A stretch of DNA of 64,000 bases. Origin: Amylostereum areolatum. Taxonomy: Eukaryota > Basidiomycota > Agaricomycetes > Russulales > Stereaceae. The notes under the pieces were generated by a model, which saw only the letters and a list, made by a program, of their open reading frames with translations, was not told where the DNA came from and searched no databases. Shown piece by piece: positions 11,601 through 21,009 of the stretch (within the stretch, counting starts at the first letter, position 1; every line of letters starts with the position of its first letter). The DNA lies in contig SAXG01000020.1 in NCBI GenBank assembly GCA_012932865.1, positions 434,001-498,000 on the forward strand, given 5' to 3'. Both the position numbers and the translations under genes were made by a program.

Positions 11601-12711
11601 TGCACGGCTTGGGTTCGAAGCCGTCCTTCATGTCAATGGCATGATCCCATGGTCGTCGGTCGGGTAGTCGTTCAGAGGTTTTCTTGTCGAATACGGGTGC
11701 AAAGTCGCGGTATGGAGGGGGAACCAAGTCTTCAAAGGTTTGCGGACGTGCATTTTCCTTTGAGTGCTCTGCAAGCTCCTGCGCCTTGGTGAAGCCCGCG
11801 CGGATTGGTACTGCCTCCGGGTTAGGGCCGTCAACTTCAGGAAGAATCCCAGCATGACGCAGGCCATTGATCTCCCAGTCTCGGAAGACTCTGGGTCGTT
11901 CGTCGTCGTCTTCAGTGAAAAGGCGGGCAGGTAGAGGTGAGAGATGGGATGTGCGGATACGAACACCTTTGACCCTGCGCGCGGGGATGACATACGTAGG
12001 GATAGGGGCCCAGGAGACATACACTGGTTCTGGGAAGGGGTCGTCCAGGACTAGAGGTACCTTAGGGGGCGCATCAGCTTGAACCTTTCGCTGTGATCGG
12101 GTCGACAATGATGTTCGCGGCTTTGTTGCAAGGTTTGTCATGGTCGGTTCGGAGAGGGTGCAGGAGGGAGGGCAGCGGAGCATGTCAACACGATCTTGCT
12201 GCCAGTCTATGGTGGGGTTATGCTCATCGAGCCAGTCTGTTCCAAGGATCATATCGTGATCACCGATGTCGGTGATGAAGAACTCAGCTTCTTCCTCATG
12301 GTATGCCTTTGAGTCTTGCGAGTATATCCGGATTCGCTGGGTCGTCGTGTCACGTACCCAGCCCATGATGTTCTCGGTGCCATCCACGTTACGCACGGGG
12401 AACGGGTTTTCTAGTTTTCTCGTGGTCAGCTTCTTGCGTTCAGCAAAGCTTCGATTGATGATGATTCCTTCTGCACCGCTGTCAAGCAGTGCATCTGCGT
12501 CGATTTGTCGGCCTGTCGCTCGTCCAATCATCTTGACTCTGAGCGTTATCGAGGGTGTTTGCCTGTTCTTCGTGACAGTAGAGAGGTGCACACACGATGG
12601 ATATGATTGCTCACATGAGGTCATAGATGATAATACAGAAAAGCGATTGTAAGATGCCGATGATACAAGTCCTTTGCCTCCGCCAGACGACGCGACTGGG
12701 GGGCGTTTCAA
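8617..12711 (-). CDS. pol: Pol polyprotein of element B (protease-RT-RNase H-integrase-chromodomain)
   Basis: An open frame of 1364 codons ending inside the 3' LTR. Domains in order: aspartic protease (LLDSGAEGIII, about residue 75); RT with YMDD ([11 protein letters not shown], about residue 510); RNase H (YLVEVDASDFATGG, YDKELLAI); integrase HHCC zinc region (CATCQSTK), D,D,E core (STDFI, SDRGPQF, HPQTDGQTE); C-terminal VWLEGKNL; chromodomain YLVKWAGYPDSENTWLP near residue 1260. There is no ATG at the start. The frame opens as TTG overlapping the gag stop (TTGA), in the -1 frame relative to gag, across GGATTTTTGA. Expression by -1 frameshifting or by reinitiation is inferred. Confidence 0.95.
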   Translation of the reverse strand: MKRPPVASSGGGKGLVSSASYNRFSVLSSMTSCEQSYPSCVHLSTVTKNRQTPSITLRVKMIGRATGRQIDADALLDSGAEGIIINRSFAERKKLTTRKLENPFPVRNVDGTENIMGWVRDTTTQRIRIYSQDSKAYHEEEAEFFITDIGDHDMILGTDWLDEHNPTIDWQQDRVDMLRCPPSCTLSEPTMTNLATKPRTSLSTRSQRKVQADAPPKVPLVLDDPFPEPVYVSWAPIPTYVIPARRVKGVRIRTSHLSPLPARLFTEDDDERPRVFRDWEINGLRHAGILPEVDGPNPEAVPIRAGFTKAQELAEHSKENARPQTFEDLVPPPYRDFAPVFDKKTSERLPDRRPWDHAIDMKDGFEPKPCKIYPLSPSEQIELDTFLDDHLKKGYIRPSKSPQASPFFFVKKKDGKLRPVQDYRELNKGTIKNEYPLPLISEIVDRLKGAKIFSKMDVRWGYNNVRIKEGDEWKAAFKTNRGLFEPTVMFFGLMNSPATFQAMMNELFKDLIDSGKVIIYMDDILVFTRTMEEHRTIVRQVLQRLQDNDLFLKPEKCVFEQDSVEYLGLIISHDKIAMDPVKVAGIQDWPTPRTVKDVQSFLGFGNFYRRFIKDFSKIARPLFDLTKKDCTWNWSTECQTAFNALKAAFTSSPVLVMPDPRKPYLVEVDASDFATGGILSQKGNDGRWHPVAYLSKALSEPEHNYDIYDKELLAIIRALEAWRHYLEGAPDTVEIWTDHKNLEHFKTAQKLSRRQARWALFLTRFDFALVHKPGVSHRPDPMSRRPDHKQGVENDNKERILLDPKYFQIRATRPGAVTSLGDVELRRRIRDCKTKDIEVVQALDAILRNGPRTLVKNLQEWNYEEGLVLFRGKVYVPADDELRRDIVKMYHESPLAGHPGRFKTYELVSREYWWPGMSVFVRDFIAGCATCQSTKTQSSRPHVDMIPNEVPDRPFGVISTDFIVELPDCEGYNAVNVVVDRLTKMVVTTPCTTKTTSDGTADILFDKVYRHYGLADKIISDRGPQFAGQVMRTLNEKLGIKSALSTAYHPQTDGQTERENQNLEQFLRVFCNYRQDDWVKWLPFFEFSHNSRTHAATGKAPFEVLYGFLPKMYPSVNPSSKVPAVEERLRQLEEVRQEIKASLALASDLMKHYNGDTISKSTLFAVGDKVWLEGKNLKTTRPKAKLAAKRFGPFEIIDVISPVNYHLKLPKTWRIHPVFHASLLTAYKETTAHGPNYEQPPPDLVDDEEEYDVEDIIDSKPTRNKKGIQYLVKWAGYPDSENTWLPRSSLSKVTDMIDAFHKRHPNAPRPVRSLGISFDDFLASTLADDIALQAKARLKGGVMSRIAPFLSSFADLVHATRHGT

Positions 12712-13733
12712 AAATCCTGCGACTCCAGGATATCCTTCAACAGTGCCACTGCCTGTTCCTTACCTTCCACGTCCAGATCCTTCAGCTGGCGGGTGATTGC
12801 CGCGATGGTTTTGGACGGGTCGAGAGCTGCTTTCGCAGTGGACGGAGCCGTGTTCGTCGGCAGGGGAGGGGCCTTGGACCCAGTCTCTACTGCGCCCACT
12901 CGTCGCGCGCTCGAATCGCGGTTGGGGCAGTCGCGAGAGACGTGACCGGCTTGTCGACACATGAAGCACTTGCCTTCGCGCATCATCTTCGCGCGCTCGT
13001 CGTCCGTCAGCTTTGCAGGGCGGGTCGAGGTGTTGGTGAAGGCGCCAACTCGGCGTGACGCGGAGTCGTTGGTCGAACCGTTTGAGGTGAGCGCGACAGC
13101 CCCCTTGGACTGACTGCTCTTCCTCTCCGGGTTCTCTTCGAGCCACTGGTGGTTGATGCGGCGGGCGCGCTCCTTCCACTCCGCGAGCTTGGTGGGGAAC
13201 GGGTACGACCGGGCCACCTGCTTGCTGAGGTCACGCTGAAGTCCCTTTTTGAAAAAGTGGATTAGCGCCTCGTCGTCATACGCTGACATGGTTGCCAGCA
13301 TCTCAAACTCGGTGATAAAGTCAGTGACGTCCCGGGTGGTCATTGCGAGCTCGTTGATCTTACGCTGAGCCTCTATCTTCGGATCGACGGGCACGAAGTC
13401 TTTGCCAAACCTCTCGAAGAGCTCTTTGTAGGAGCTATAGTGGAGTGTTGGGGGCGTGGGGTCGAGGGTGTCGGCGTCTTCCTTCTCGTCTTCGTCGGCG
13501 AAGAGTTCCATGCGGCAATGCGTGGCCCAGGCTTTCGCCGTGTCGTCCTCCATCAGGCTGAGGAGGAGCATCATCTTGGCGTCATCTGTGGCATAAACAT
13601 CTTTGTTAACGCGCAGGAACATGCGGAGCTCGAGGGAGAACCGGAGGGTGTCGCGTCTATCGCCTTTGAATGGCTTTGGCTTGGGGCCGATCTCCCGCTT
13701 GGAGACGGCAGGTTTGGATTCGGCATCGGACAT
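12708..13733 (-). CDS. gag: Gag of element B
   Basis: 341 codons from ATG (13733), which is the first ATG of the whole predicted transcript. It has a Retrotrans_gag-like capsid region (residues about 20-170: FSLELRMF, AKAWATH, FGKDFVPVDP, ALIHFFKKGLQ) and one zinc knuckle, CFMCRQAGHVSRDC (C-x2-C-x4-H-x4-C), near residue 260. It ends ESQDF and stops at TGA (12710-12708) overlapping the pol frame. The reading frame is also open upstream of this ATG (13734-14324), in phase and without Met. Confidence 0.95.
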   Translation of the reverse strand: MSDAESKPAVSKREIGPKPKPFKGDRRDTLRFSLELRMFLRVNKDVYATDDAKMMLLLSLMEDDTAKAWATHCRMELFADEDEKEDADTLDPTPPTLHYSSYKELFERFGKDFVPVDPKIEAQRKINELAMTTRDVTDFITEFEMLATMSAYDDEALIHFFKKGLQRDLSKQVARSYPFPTKLAEWKERARRINHQWLEENPERKSSQSKGAVALTSNGSTNDSASRRVGAFTNTSTRPAKLTDDERAKMMREGKCFMCRQAGHVSRDCPNRDSSARRVGAVETGSKAPPLPTNTAPSTAKAALDPSKTIAAITRQLKDLDVEGKEQAVALLKDILESQDF

Positions 13734-14941
13734 CTTGTCGAAGGGGAGGGGGACGGTGAGGGATTGGGCGAGTTCTTGATCAAGGCGGCGTAGGGTTTCT
13801 CGTCGGCGTTCTTCTGCTTCTTCAACTTCGTCCTCGACTTGTTTTGCGACAAGGAAGTCGGCGGGGGTGAGGAATTGCTGGTTATGATGCCACGACCAGT
13901 GATCTTGGACGGGACTGAACGAAGTGGGCTGCCACTCAACTACTGATCGTCCTGGGGTTCCGTTCTTGTTCCGTCTATAGGCGTACCACTTCCCAGTTGT
14001 GTCGTTGTGGTTGATCCCTTCTGGGACCTCGATTACAGTACGTCGACGGGGTGGGGGCGAGTTGGTCGGAGGGGGGTTCAGGAAGCGCTGTAGAACGTCC
14101 GCAGCGGTGGCAAAATCTGATTCTTCGACGTAGGGTTGTTCGTCACGGTCGTCGAAGTACCAGTCTCGACGTTGCCGGTTTGGTTCGTCGTGCAGCCAAC
14201 GTACGGATTCCTTAGTCTGCTGCGAGGTGAGGATATAGTATTCTTCGGGACAGTAGTCTCGAAAAACGCCTGGGGGGAGGTTCGGAGTGGGGGGACGAGG
14301 GGCTGTGGAGGACGTGATGATAGTCTAGAAGAAGTCCGCCGCGATGGGGCGACGGCCGAGGAGTTTCTTGGTGAGGTAGCCGGCTTTTACTGCCTGGCGG
14401 ATCTTATGTTCGTGGTGGCGGCGACGAAGGGTCTTACCCTTGATGGTGGGACGGAGGACTGGTGGTGGGGTGGATTCGGGGGTCCGGCGGTTAAACTGGG
14501 AGACGGAGGTGAAACTGGTTTGGAGGATCGGGTTGGGGGCGTCCTGGATGAGGTATGTGTGGTAGGTGGGGGCGTGGAGGGTGAATTCAAGGCGTTCGAG
14601 ATCTACGTTGATGCACGTAGTGATCCGGACGTATAGGGCGAGGACGACAGTACCGTGATCCTTGTGCCACCTCCACTCGAAGATGCGGAAGTTGAGGCCG
14701 TGCGCGGTCCAGGGATCTTTCTTGCAGAGGTTCTGTACGGGGACGAGGCAGTTGACGGTGACGGCGTCGGACCAAGGGTAGGGGAGTGGTGCGTCGTCGC
14801 GGGGGGTAATCGGCTTTCCGTTGAACGGGAGGAAAACCGGTGCGTTCGGGAGATCTGTGGTGGGAGTTTTTAACGTCGTAGAGACGGCAGAGGTAGATGG
14901 AGAGAGGGGTGCGAGGTAGGCGTAGGGGTAGACTGTCCAGG
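13734..14941 (-). CDS. ATG-free pre-gag open frame of element B, in phase with gag
   Basis: On the minus strand one frame, the gag frame, runs open from the LTR edge: 204 codons (14939-14328), a TAG at 14327-14325, then 197 codons (14324-13734) directly into gag. It contains no Met codon, and no ATG occurs in any sense frame. Motifs include YPWSDAVTVN, FRIFEWRWHKDHG, YLTKKLLGRRP, YILTSQQTKESVRW and HHNQQFLTPADFL. The frame and the TAG are recognisable in B' (21419-22628), and the first part also in element A (1-269). Possible meanings: non-AUG initiation, readthrough, splicing, or coding sequence that became a scanning leader. Whether it is translated is unknown. Confidence 0.6.
14929..14939 (-). 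promoter_or_regulatory. Putative self-priming primer site of element B
   Basis: Two bases inside the 5' LTR, TAGACTGTCCA (plus strand) is an exact 11-nt reverse complement of 15073-15083 in the LTR. That LTR segment begins about 34 nt downstream of the TATATAAGG box, so it should be the RNA 5' end. The arrangement is that of Tf1/sushi-type self-primed elements. The same pair is intact in B' (21421-21431 with 21275-21285). Confidence 0.65.
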
Positions 14942-15361
14942 TGTCAGAAACGCAGTTTATGAGACCGATGAACCGCCTAAGTCGCGACGATGGGAGGAGC
15001 GAGAAGAGAGTAGATTCGAGAGTGCCGGGGTCTAGGGTAGTGCAACGTGTGCTACAGTACCGTATGACGAGATGGACAGTCTAGGGAGAAGGGAAGAGAA
15101 ACACTGTCCTTATATACAAGTGGGTACGATGGTGCGATGCGATGCAATAGTGGTGCGAGCGGGGGGAACAATAAGAAAGGAGTCATGGGGTGGAGGACGA
15201 AGGTCCGGAGCGATGATGTCATAGATAAGGATGCGGAACCCCGCTCGGAAGTCCGGGCAATGACGTCGTTGAAGCATGTGATGCAAGGGAAAGTCATGTG
15301 CCATGACGCGTCGCGTGTACGAGGTCTGCAAACGAAGAGAGAAATGGAGCGATCCGTGACA
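14942..15361 (-). repeat. 5' LTR of element B
   Basis: 420 bp, TG...CA, one base different from 8265-8684. On the minus strand a TATATAAGG box (about 15117-15109) is followed by the predicted RNA start at about 15083. The U5 part to 14942 contains no ATG on the sense strand. Confidence 0.95.
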
Positions 15362-16635
15362 TCAACCAGTTTGAAGTTAGGAGTGAGTTCAATGGTGTGG
15401 TCCCATGGGCGTCACTCAGGAAGCTTGTCGAAGTCGTCTTTGTCAAAGATGTCTTTGAATTCATGGTACACCTTTGGGACTCGCTCCAAGAAGGTCTATT
15501 CCTTTTTCTTAGCATGCTCCTCGATTGCAATGTCTGATGCATGGGTCCGGATGTGGTAGGTTGTCTTGTAACCGTCCCAGTCGAAAGCAAACAGCTGCTC
15601 GTCCTTTTCCATGTAGACTGGCTCTTCCTCCTCTTCTTCGTCATCATCAATATTGAGAAGGGGAGGGGGATGAGAGCAGCTTGTAGGGCATCAGTCGAAT
15701 TCAATCGATCCTGATTTCCAGTCGATGCGAGGATTGTGCTTTTTCAGCCACTCATGTCCGATGAATAGGTCTGTATCTCCTAGATTGGAGACCGCAAGAT
15801 CGATGTTTTCTTCATGGTCTTGAATGATTAGACAAAGCGTGTCATATTCTGTGATGGGACCTCCTGCATTGAGCGTGCCGTCTGCATTTCGTACTGGGAT
15901 TGGGCGAGCAGTCCGTCGCGTGGGGATGAGATTTTCCTGCACGAACTTTGTGTTGATACACAAGCCAGTGCAACCACTGTCCAGGAGTGCGAGAGCTTTG
16001 ACAATGCACTTGGAATCTACCACAAGTTGGGTGGGAATGACCGTTTGTTCCTTAGCGCTTGAGGAGTGTATGAACTGCATGGGAGTGGCGAGCTCTAGTA
16101 GAGCTTGGCATGCTAATTTATCTTCCATGCCAGTTATCTCCTCGATGGCTTCATAAGTAGCCTCGTCCCGGCGTCGAGGGTGTGTCCAGATGCGAAGGAT
16201 TGCAATTGCACTTTCGGGTTTGTCTTCCCTTAAGCGACAAAGCATCCATTGAGCCGTTCCCGGTGCCATATAACATGATTTGGGCGCCGTGCCCCTTCCA
16301 TTGCACGGTGTTGTCCCTGTCTCCACAGAGTCCATGACCAAAACCGAGTCCGTATCCAAAGCCGTATCAAAAACTGAAGCCAAAACCAATGCCGTATCCA
16401 AAGCTGAAGGCTCACAAATTGAAGTCTGAGTATCTAAAATAACAACGGGACACGTGCCTGTACCGATAGAGTCCATAAGAGAAGTCATAATGGGGATATC
16501 CCCCATAGTAGTACAGTCCGAATCAACAATGCGCATATGTAAACGAGAACCAGGCCACCGAGGCGCAACAAAACTAGACAAGCGAGAAATAGAAACTTGG
16601 GCTTCAGATGCCGTATACATTGTCAGCCCCCTCAA
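15362..16635 (-). pseudogene. pol: Protease and N-terminal pol of element C
   Basis: The minus-strand frame 16635-15691 includes an aspartic protease with LALLDSGCTGLCIN (about residues 195-210), followed by an LFIGHEWLKKHNP motif typical of Ty3 protease. A second frame (about 15700-15362) reads RPWDHTIELTP, the segment just before RT, and then ends at the TCAAC duplication of element B. The frame continues at 8264 on the other side. Frameshifts make it inactive. Confidence 0.8.
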
Positions 16636-18780
16636 AAATCCTCCTTCTTCTCCTCCCCCTTCGGTTGAGCTTGAAGCACGTCCATCACACTTTTCTGATC
16701 TTCGGCCAATAGGCTCCTAGCCCAAGCGGTGGGCGTTTCGAACATCTGTGCTCGAGCCTCCTGCTTTGGTGGTTCCGTGTACCGGTCCCTCCCACACATG
16801 TCTCGAATGTTCTTCACATTCACTCTGCAGTCCTGCACTTGGTGGCCATTTTGTCTGCAGTGAAAGCATTGCCCCTTGATGTCAACACGGTTGATGTCCA
16901 TCGGCTGACCTTTGCCGCCGTGCACCGTGCCGGTTCTATCGCGGCACCATAGAACCTGCCCCCCTTGTTGCCCATTGGACGATCCCTGTCCTTTGGGTTT
17001 TTGGTTCTGTGTGGGTCCACTGCGCTGGGTTTTCAGGTCCTCCCACTCCTGTCGCAGACCGTCAATTAGGATGATGCGTTCTTTGAGGTCCTCATATTTC
17101 TGAGGGACATGACTGCTGTCATAGATGGAGTTGATGGTCTAGTAGTAGACATTGTGCTTGAGTAGCTGCATGAGGTGGATAAGGTCCTGCGCCATAGAGT
17201 ATCCTGCCTTCCTTGCTAGTTGCTCGAACTTGGCGAAGTATTCATGGGCAGTGGTACCCTTTGTCTGTTTGAACCCATCCAGTTCGACTGCGGCACGGTG
17301 CTGCTCATTGACATCAGTGAAGGCCCTTTTGAGTGCTTTGTGGAAGTCCACCCAGGCGACCATGGCTCTATTGGCCAGGTGTGCATCCTCATACTCAGCC
17401 TTCCAGGTGCGTGCTACCTCCCCCGTCATGTAGGTGAGGATGAAGAAGACTTTGTCCTTGTCCGTCACAAGGTCATCCTCAGCGGCTCACATGTATTCCT
17501 CGCATGACCGCATCTAGTCATTGAAGTCCTCTCGTTTTCCAGAGAAGCCTTTAGGAGTTTTTGTGTGGACCTTCTTTCGAGGGGGTCTGGCAGCGGCAGT
17601 CCCTGGGGCACTAACAGTGACTGTAGGGGGGTTGACGGTGATGGGGGGGCATGACATTGATGGTGGGGGGTGGCAGGTTGAGGGTGGCAACAAGCACGGC
17701 AGGGATGGCGACCCATTGGCCATTTACTTCCATGAGCCATGCATTGTCGGTGCCGTTATTCATGTGTTGGATGGGAGAGCCAGTTTGGCCGATGACGATG
17801 TTCCATGTTTTACCAATTTCGGTGCAGTTGGCAAGTTCGGTGGGGAGAGGGGGTTGGGGGTCGGTGCAGACCCACTGGGCAGCTATGATTGGTTTGTCGA
17901 GGTCAGAGAAGTCTTCGTCGGTGACAGATGGTAGGGCGGAGACGGCGATGAGGTTGAAGTCGGCTTCGGTGAGGTCGGGTTGGTCTCCGTTGGTGAAGTA
18001 CCAGATGATGCCACTGAGCTCAGTGGTTACAAAGGCGACTTCTCGGATGCTGTCTCCAAGTTGAGCAGTAAAGACGTCGTTGTCTTCTTGAGTGATGCCT
18101 AGTAGGAGGGGGAAGATGCAGCAGTTATCGGGGTTGGTGTCAGAGCCTGTTTCTGAACTGGAGTTGGAACCGTTGAGTCCGAACGAGGGAATTGTTTATA
18201 AGTGGGTGAGGTCGATGACCTCTGGCTCTGGTGTGGGGCTGGGGGTGTTGCCTGGTGTAAGGAGGCGGGGGATGTGTCAAATGTCAACTGGTATTTTCTT
18301 GTTGGGCGCATAGAAGGACTTTGGGGGTTGCTCGAGTTTGTAGTGGTAGGTGACATATGGGCAGAAGTGGATGTAGCGGTTCCCAGTTCCTTGTTCGCTT
18401 ATTTTGAGGCGATAGAAGTGGACGTCTATGACAGAGTCTTCAAGTTCTTCTACGCCGAGGGTGACCTTCCAATTGTGCCAGGCCCAAGGGTCTTTAGACT
18501 CGTTGATGAGGGAGATGATAGCGTCGTCGCTGATGGGGATGAATTCATGTACTTGCAAGCACCAATCTTCCATGCACGAGCCCCCAGCCGAAATGGTTAC
18601 TCTGTGCGGCAAGGGAAGATTTTGTTGAGGGAAGGTGGTTCTGTTACGAGATCGCAAGATGGTCTGCCTCAGTCTTCTCGATCTTCTGGCTGTCTCTTCG
18701 TCTAGGGGACACGAGCCCAAAGACTTCCTAAACCACTTTCCTTTCGCCACTTTTACTTGTTTCCTACACCAAAGGTGCAC
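16632..18780 (-). pseudogene. gag: gag region of element C, degenerate
   Basis: Blocks on the minus strand. 18574-18277 starts with the first ATG in the region (MEDWCLQVHEF) and has a DPWAWHNWKV motif. It resembles by position the W..HG.N.R motif of the A/B pre-gag frame. 17468-17139 is a capsid-like block (YMTGEVARTWKAEYED). 16925-16632 carries a zinc knuckle, CFHCRQNGHQVQDC. Stops and frame changes lie between them. About 470 nt between the 5' LTR and the 18574 ATG are also free of sense-strand ATG. Confidence 0.7.
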
Positions 18781-19045
18781 CTTCTACTGTCACCTCTGAG
18801 CTTTAAACTCCTGGTGTTGGAGAGTCTCGAGTAGGTGTAACGTTTCGGAGGAAACGTCAAGCCGGCACCGGTATATGTGCGCACGACCACAATGTCAGGG
18901 TAACGAGTCGCGTACTCTGGGGGCAACAGTCTAGGGCGGCACGGGGGGAGAGCAAGGTCAGTACCAGACGGGTACTACTACTACTACGCTACAGTACGTA
19001 GGGACAGTCGTAGGGTGGTGCAAGAGTAAACAGATCTCAAGCTTA

Positions 19046-19501
19046 TGTCAGCAATGACTAGTGCGACAGCACCAAGTTACGACAAAGCTGACAAAAGAAG
19101 AGGACGACAGAGGGGAGCCAATCAGACACGGCGACAGACGAGGGAAAGCAAGCAAAGTCGGTAGAATTGACTAGCTCAAGATAAGGAATATATACAGCGA
19201 GAACAAGCCTTATATACACGAGAGGAGAGAGACTTAGGTAAGCAACTGATACACAGCAATCAGTAAGCAGACCTAGTATAAGTAAGCAGTCGTATGTAAA
19301 AGAGCACAGCATGAGTCAGTATCGTATAGCATGAGTCAAGAGAAAGGAGTCAGACCCGGCCCAAGAGGAGTCATGTGGGCCCAGGCGGGATATAGATGAA
19401 CCAGGTCTGGGCTGAAGTGGAGCTGGACCTGTGATAAGCCGATAAGTCCTAAAGTGTGCAACTGATGTAAAGTAAAAGAGAATTATAGACCATTTATGAC
19501 A
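19046..19501 (-). repeat. 5' LTR of element C
   Basis: 456 bp, TGTCAGC...TATGACA. Minus-strand TATATAAGG box near 19208-19216. The adjacent interior (minus strand TAAGCTTGAGATCTG) matches neither a TGG-type tRNA primer site nor any LTR segment I could find, so its primer is unknown. Confidence 0.9.
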
Positions 19502-19650
19502 GACACCTGGCCACTGGGGGTGAAGGGTCCTGGCACATCGCACTAGAATAAGCCCCTTGCCCATCAAGACGGAGGAGTTCATCTGTGTACTCCTTGTGGA
19601 ACTCTTTCCAGATGAGAATGGGATAATCCTGCTGTCTTGTCAGGGCTGTG
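19502..19650 (-). pseudogene. KDZ/CxC2 gene, 5' exon fragment
   Basis: Minus-strand frame with YPILIWKEFHKEYTDELLRL and then ARCH. Across element C at 4909 it continues without a frame change as HDWFSSVLHRVSCLVSMHASNP. The D-LL-W...EYL.ELLRL...C..C...H pattern is the CxC2 region that precedes KDZ transposases. The upstream part is cut by the family-A LTR at 19651. Confidence 0.7.
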
Positions 19651-20022
19651 TGTTAGGAATCGGTCCAGCGACTGGCAGATTACCCAAGTCACCCAGAGAG
19701 AGAGAAGAAGGAGGATGAATTGGCAAGAGAGGGTCCAAGTCCAGGCATAGGGCCAAAGCAGTACGTGGGGAATGAAGAGGACGATCTAAGGAAAAGGGAC
19801 GCAGAGGAGATCCTTATATATGTACAGGATCGATGATGCGAGAATGGTGCAAGTGGGAGAGAACAATAAGGAAAAGGAAGGGGGAGTCCGGAGTCCAGAG
19901 CAATGATATCATAGATAGAAAGATAAGAGGAGTCAGGTTGACAATGTCATGTGATAGGAAATGGAATCATGTGACTGAACATGATGCAGTGAAAAGGGAA
20001 AGGATCAAGGCGGTCTGTGACA
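19651..20022 (-). repeat. LTR, family A (3' LTR of truncated element A')
   Basis: 372 bp, matching 270-641. On the minus strand the purine tract AAAGAGGGGATGA precedes it at 20023-20035, so it is a 3' LTR. Confidence 0.85.
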
Positions 20023-21009
20023 TCATCCCCTCTTTAAGGTGTACTTTTGCCGGGAGCGCAAGTTCATCGTCCATTGTGGATATAAGAAATTTGGCCTAGA
20101 TCAGACCCAATGATTTTAGTGATTATGGGGCATTGGGATGAAGGCGGTGGAACTCAGCAATAGCATCCTTGGCATGCGTTAATGCAGAGGCCAGTCTCTA
20201 TTTGTTCTCGGAGTCAGGGTATCCAAGCTATTTGACGAGGTATTCAATGCCGTGTTTGTTGCGTGTGGGTCATAAGTCGAGGATGGCTTCAATCTCGTAC
20301 TCCTCATCTTCATCAACCAGCTCTGGAGATGGTTGAGTGAAGTTGGGGCCATGGGCATCTGTCTCCTTGTATGCTGAGAGAAGCAAGGCGTGGAAGACAG
20401 AGTGAATACACCATTTAGGAGGGAGTTGAAGGCGGTAAGTCACTGGTCTAAGGACATCAGTAATGGTGAACAGGCCATGTCGTTTTGCTGCAAGCTTAGC
20501 TTTTGGATGTGTGGTCTTGAGATTCTTACCATCCAGCCAGACCTTGTCACCGACTTCAAAGTGCACCCCTTCCTGTGTTGAGTCGCCATTGTATGTAGTG
20601 CTTCATCAGGTTGCATGCTGTTTTAAGACTGGCCTGCAATTCCTTGCATATTTCTTTGAGGTGCTGGAAGTGTTCTTTGATGGCAAGGTTTTTGGAGATG
20701 GGGTTGATGGAGGGGATCATTGTCGGTAGGAAACTGTAAAGCAGCTCAAATGGGGTGCGACCTGTAGCTAAATGGACATGAATGTTGTGTGAAAATTTGA
20801 TGAAGGGGAGATACTTCAGCCAGTCATCCTACTGATAGTTGCAGAATGCCTAGAGGTATTGCTCGAACTCTTGGTTCGCCCATTCGCCTTCACCATCCAT
20901 TTGAGGGTGGTACACTGTGCTCATCGAAGCCTTGATTCCGAGTTTGGCGCAAGTCTCTTGCATAGCCTTGCTTGCATACTGTGGGCCACAGTCAGAGATT
21001 ATGTGTTTC
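20023..21009 (-). pseudogene. pol: Truncated Ty3 element A': integrase C-terminus and chromodomain end
   Basis: A minus-strand block (20566-20270) reads VGDKVWLDGKNLKTTHPKAK and FHALLLSAYKETDAHGPNF, homologous to the integrase C-terminus of element B pol. Upstream blocks to 21009 match the integrase core with many stops. The element is cut at 21009/21010 where the B' LTR starts; the rest is not in the window. I found no target duplication for this junction. Confidence 0.75.

Larger units (their letters stand above)
8265..15361 (-). mobile_element. Ty3/gypsy chromovirus B, near-intact, nested in element C
   Basis: A 7097-bp element with 420-bp LTRs (8265-8684 and 14942-15361). By eye the LTRs differ at one base (8626 G, 15303 A), so insertion is recent. 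The target duplication TCAAC occupies 8260-8264 and 15362-15366, and joining the flanks restores the coding sequence of element C. gag and a 1364-codon pol are uninterrupted, so this is the best candidate in the window for an autonomous element. The 5' leader is unusual (no ATG at all; see 13734-14941). Confidence 0.95.
4910..19501 (-). mobile_element. Ty3/gypsy chromovirus C, complete outline, interrupted by element B
   Basis: Bounded by 456-bp LTRs (4910-5365 and 19046-19501) and by a 5-bp target duplication GACAC (4905-4909 and 19502-19506). After removing nested element B and its TCAAC duplication the element is about 7.5 kb. Order on the minus strand: 5' LTR, gag-like region, zinc knuckle, protease, RT, RNase H, integrase, chromodomain, 3' LTR. 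It sits inside an exon of the KDZ gene, whose reading frame resumes exactly across the duplication. Many frame breaks show that it is inactive. Confidence 0.9.

Noticed and set aside
19002..19045. Self-priming site in element C
   Set aside because: No segment complementary to a plausible LTR RNA start was found; the primer is left unknown.
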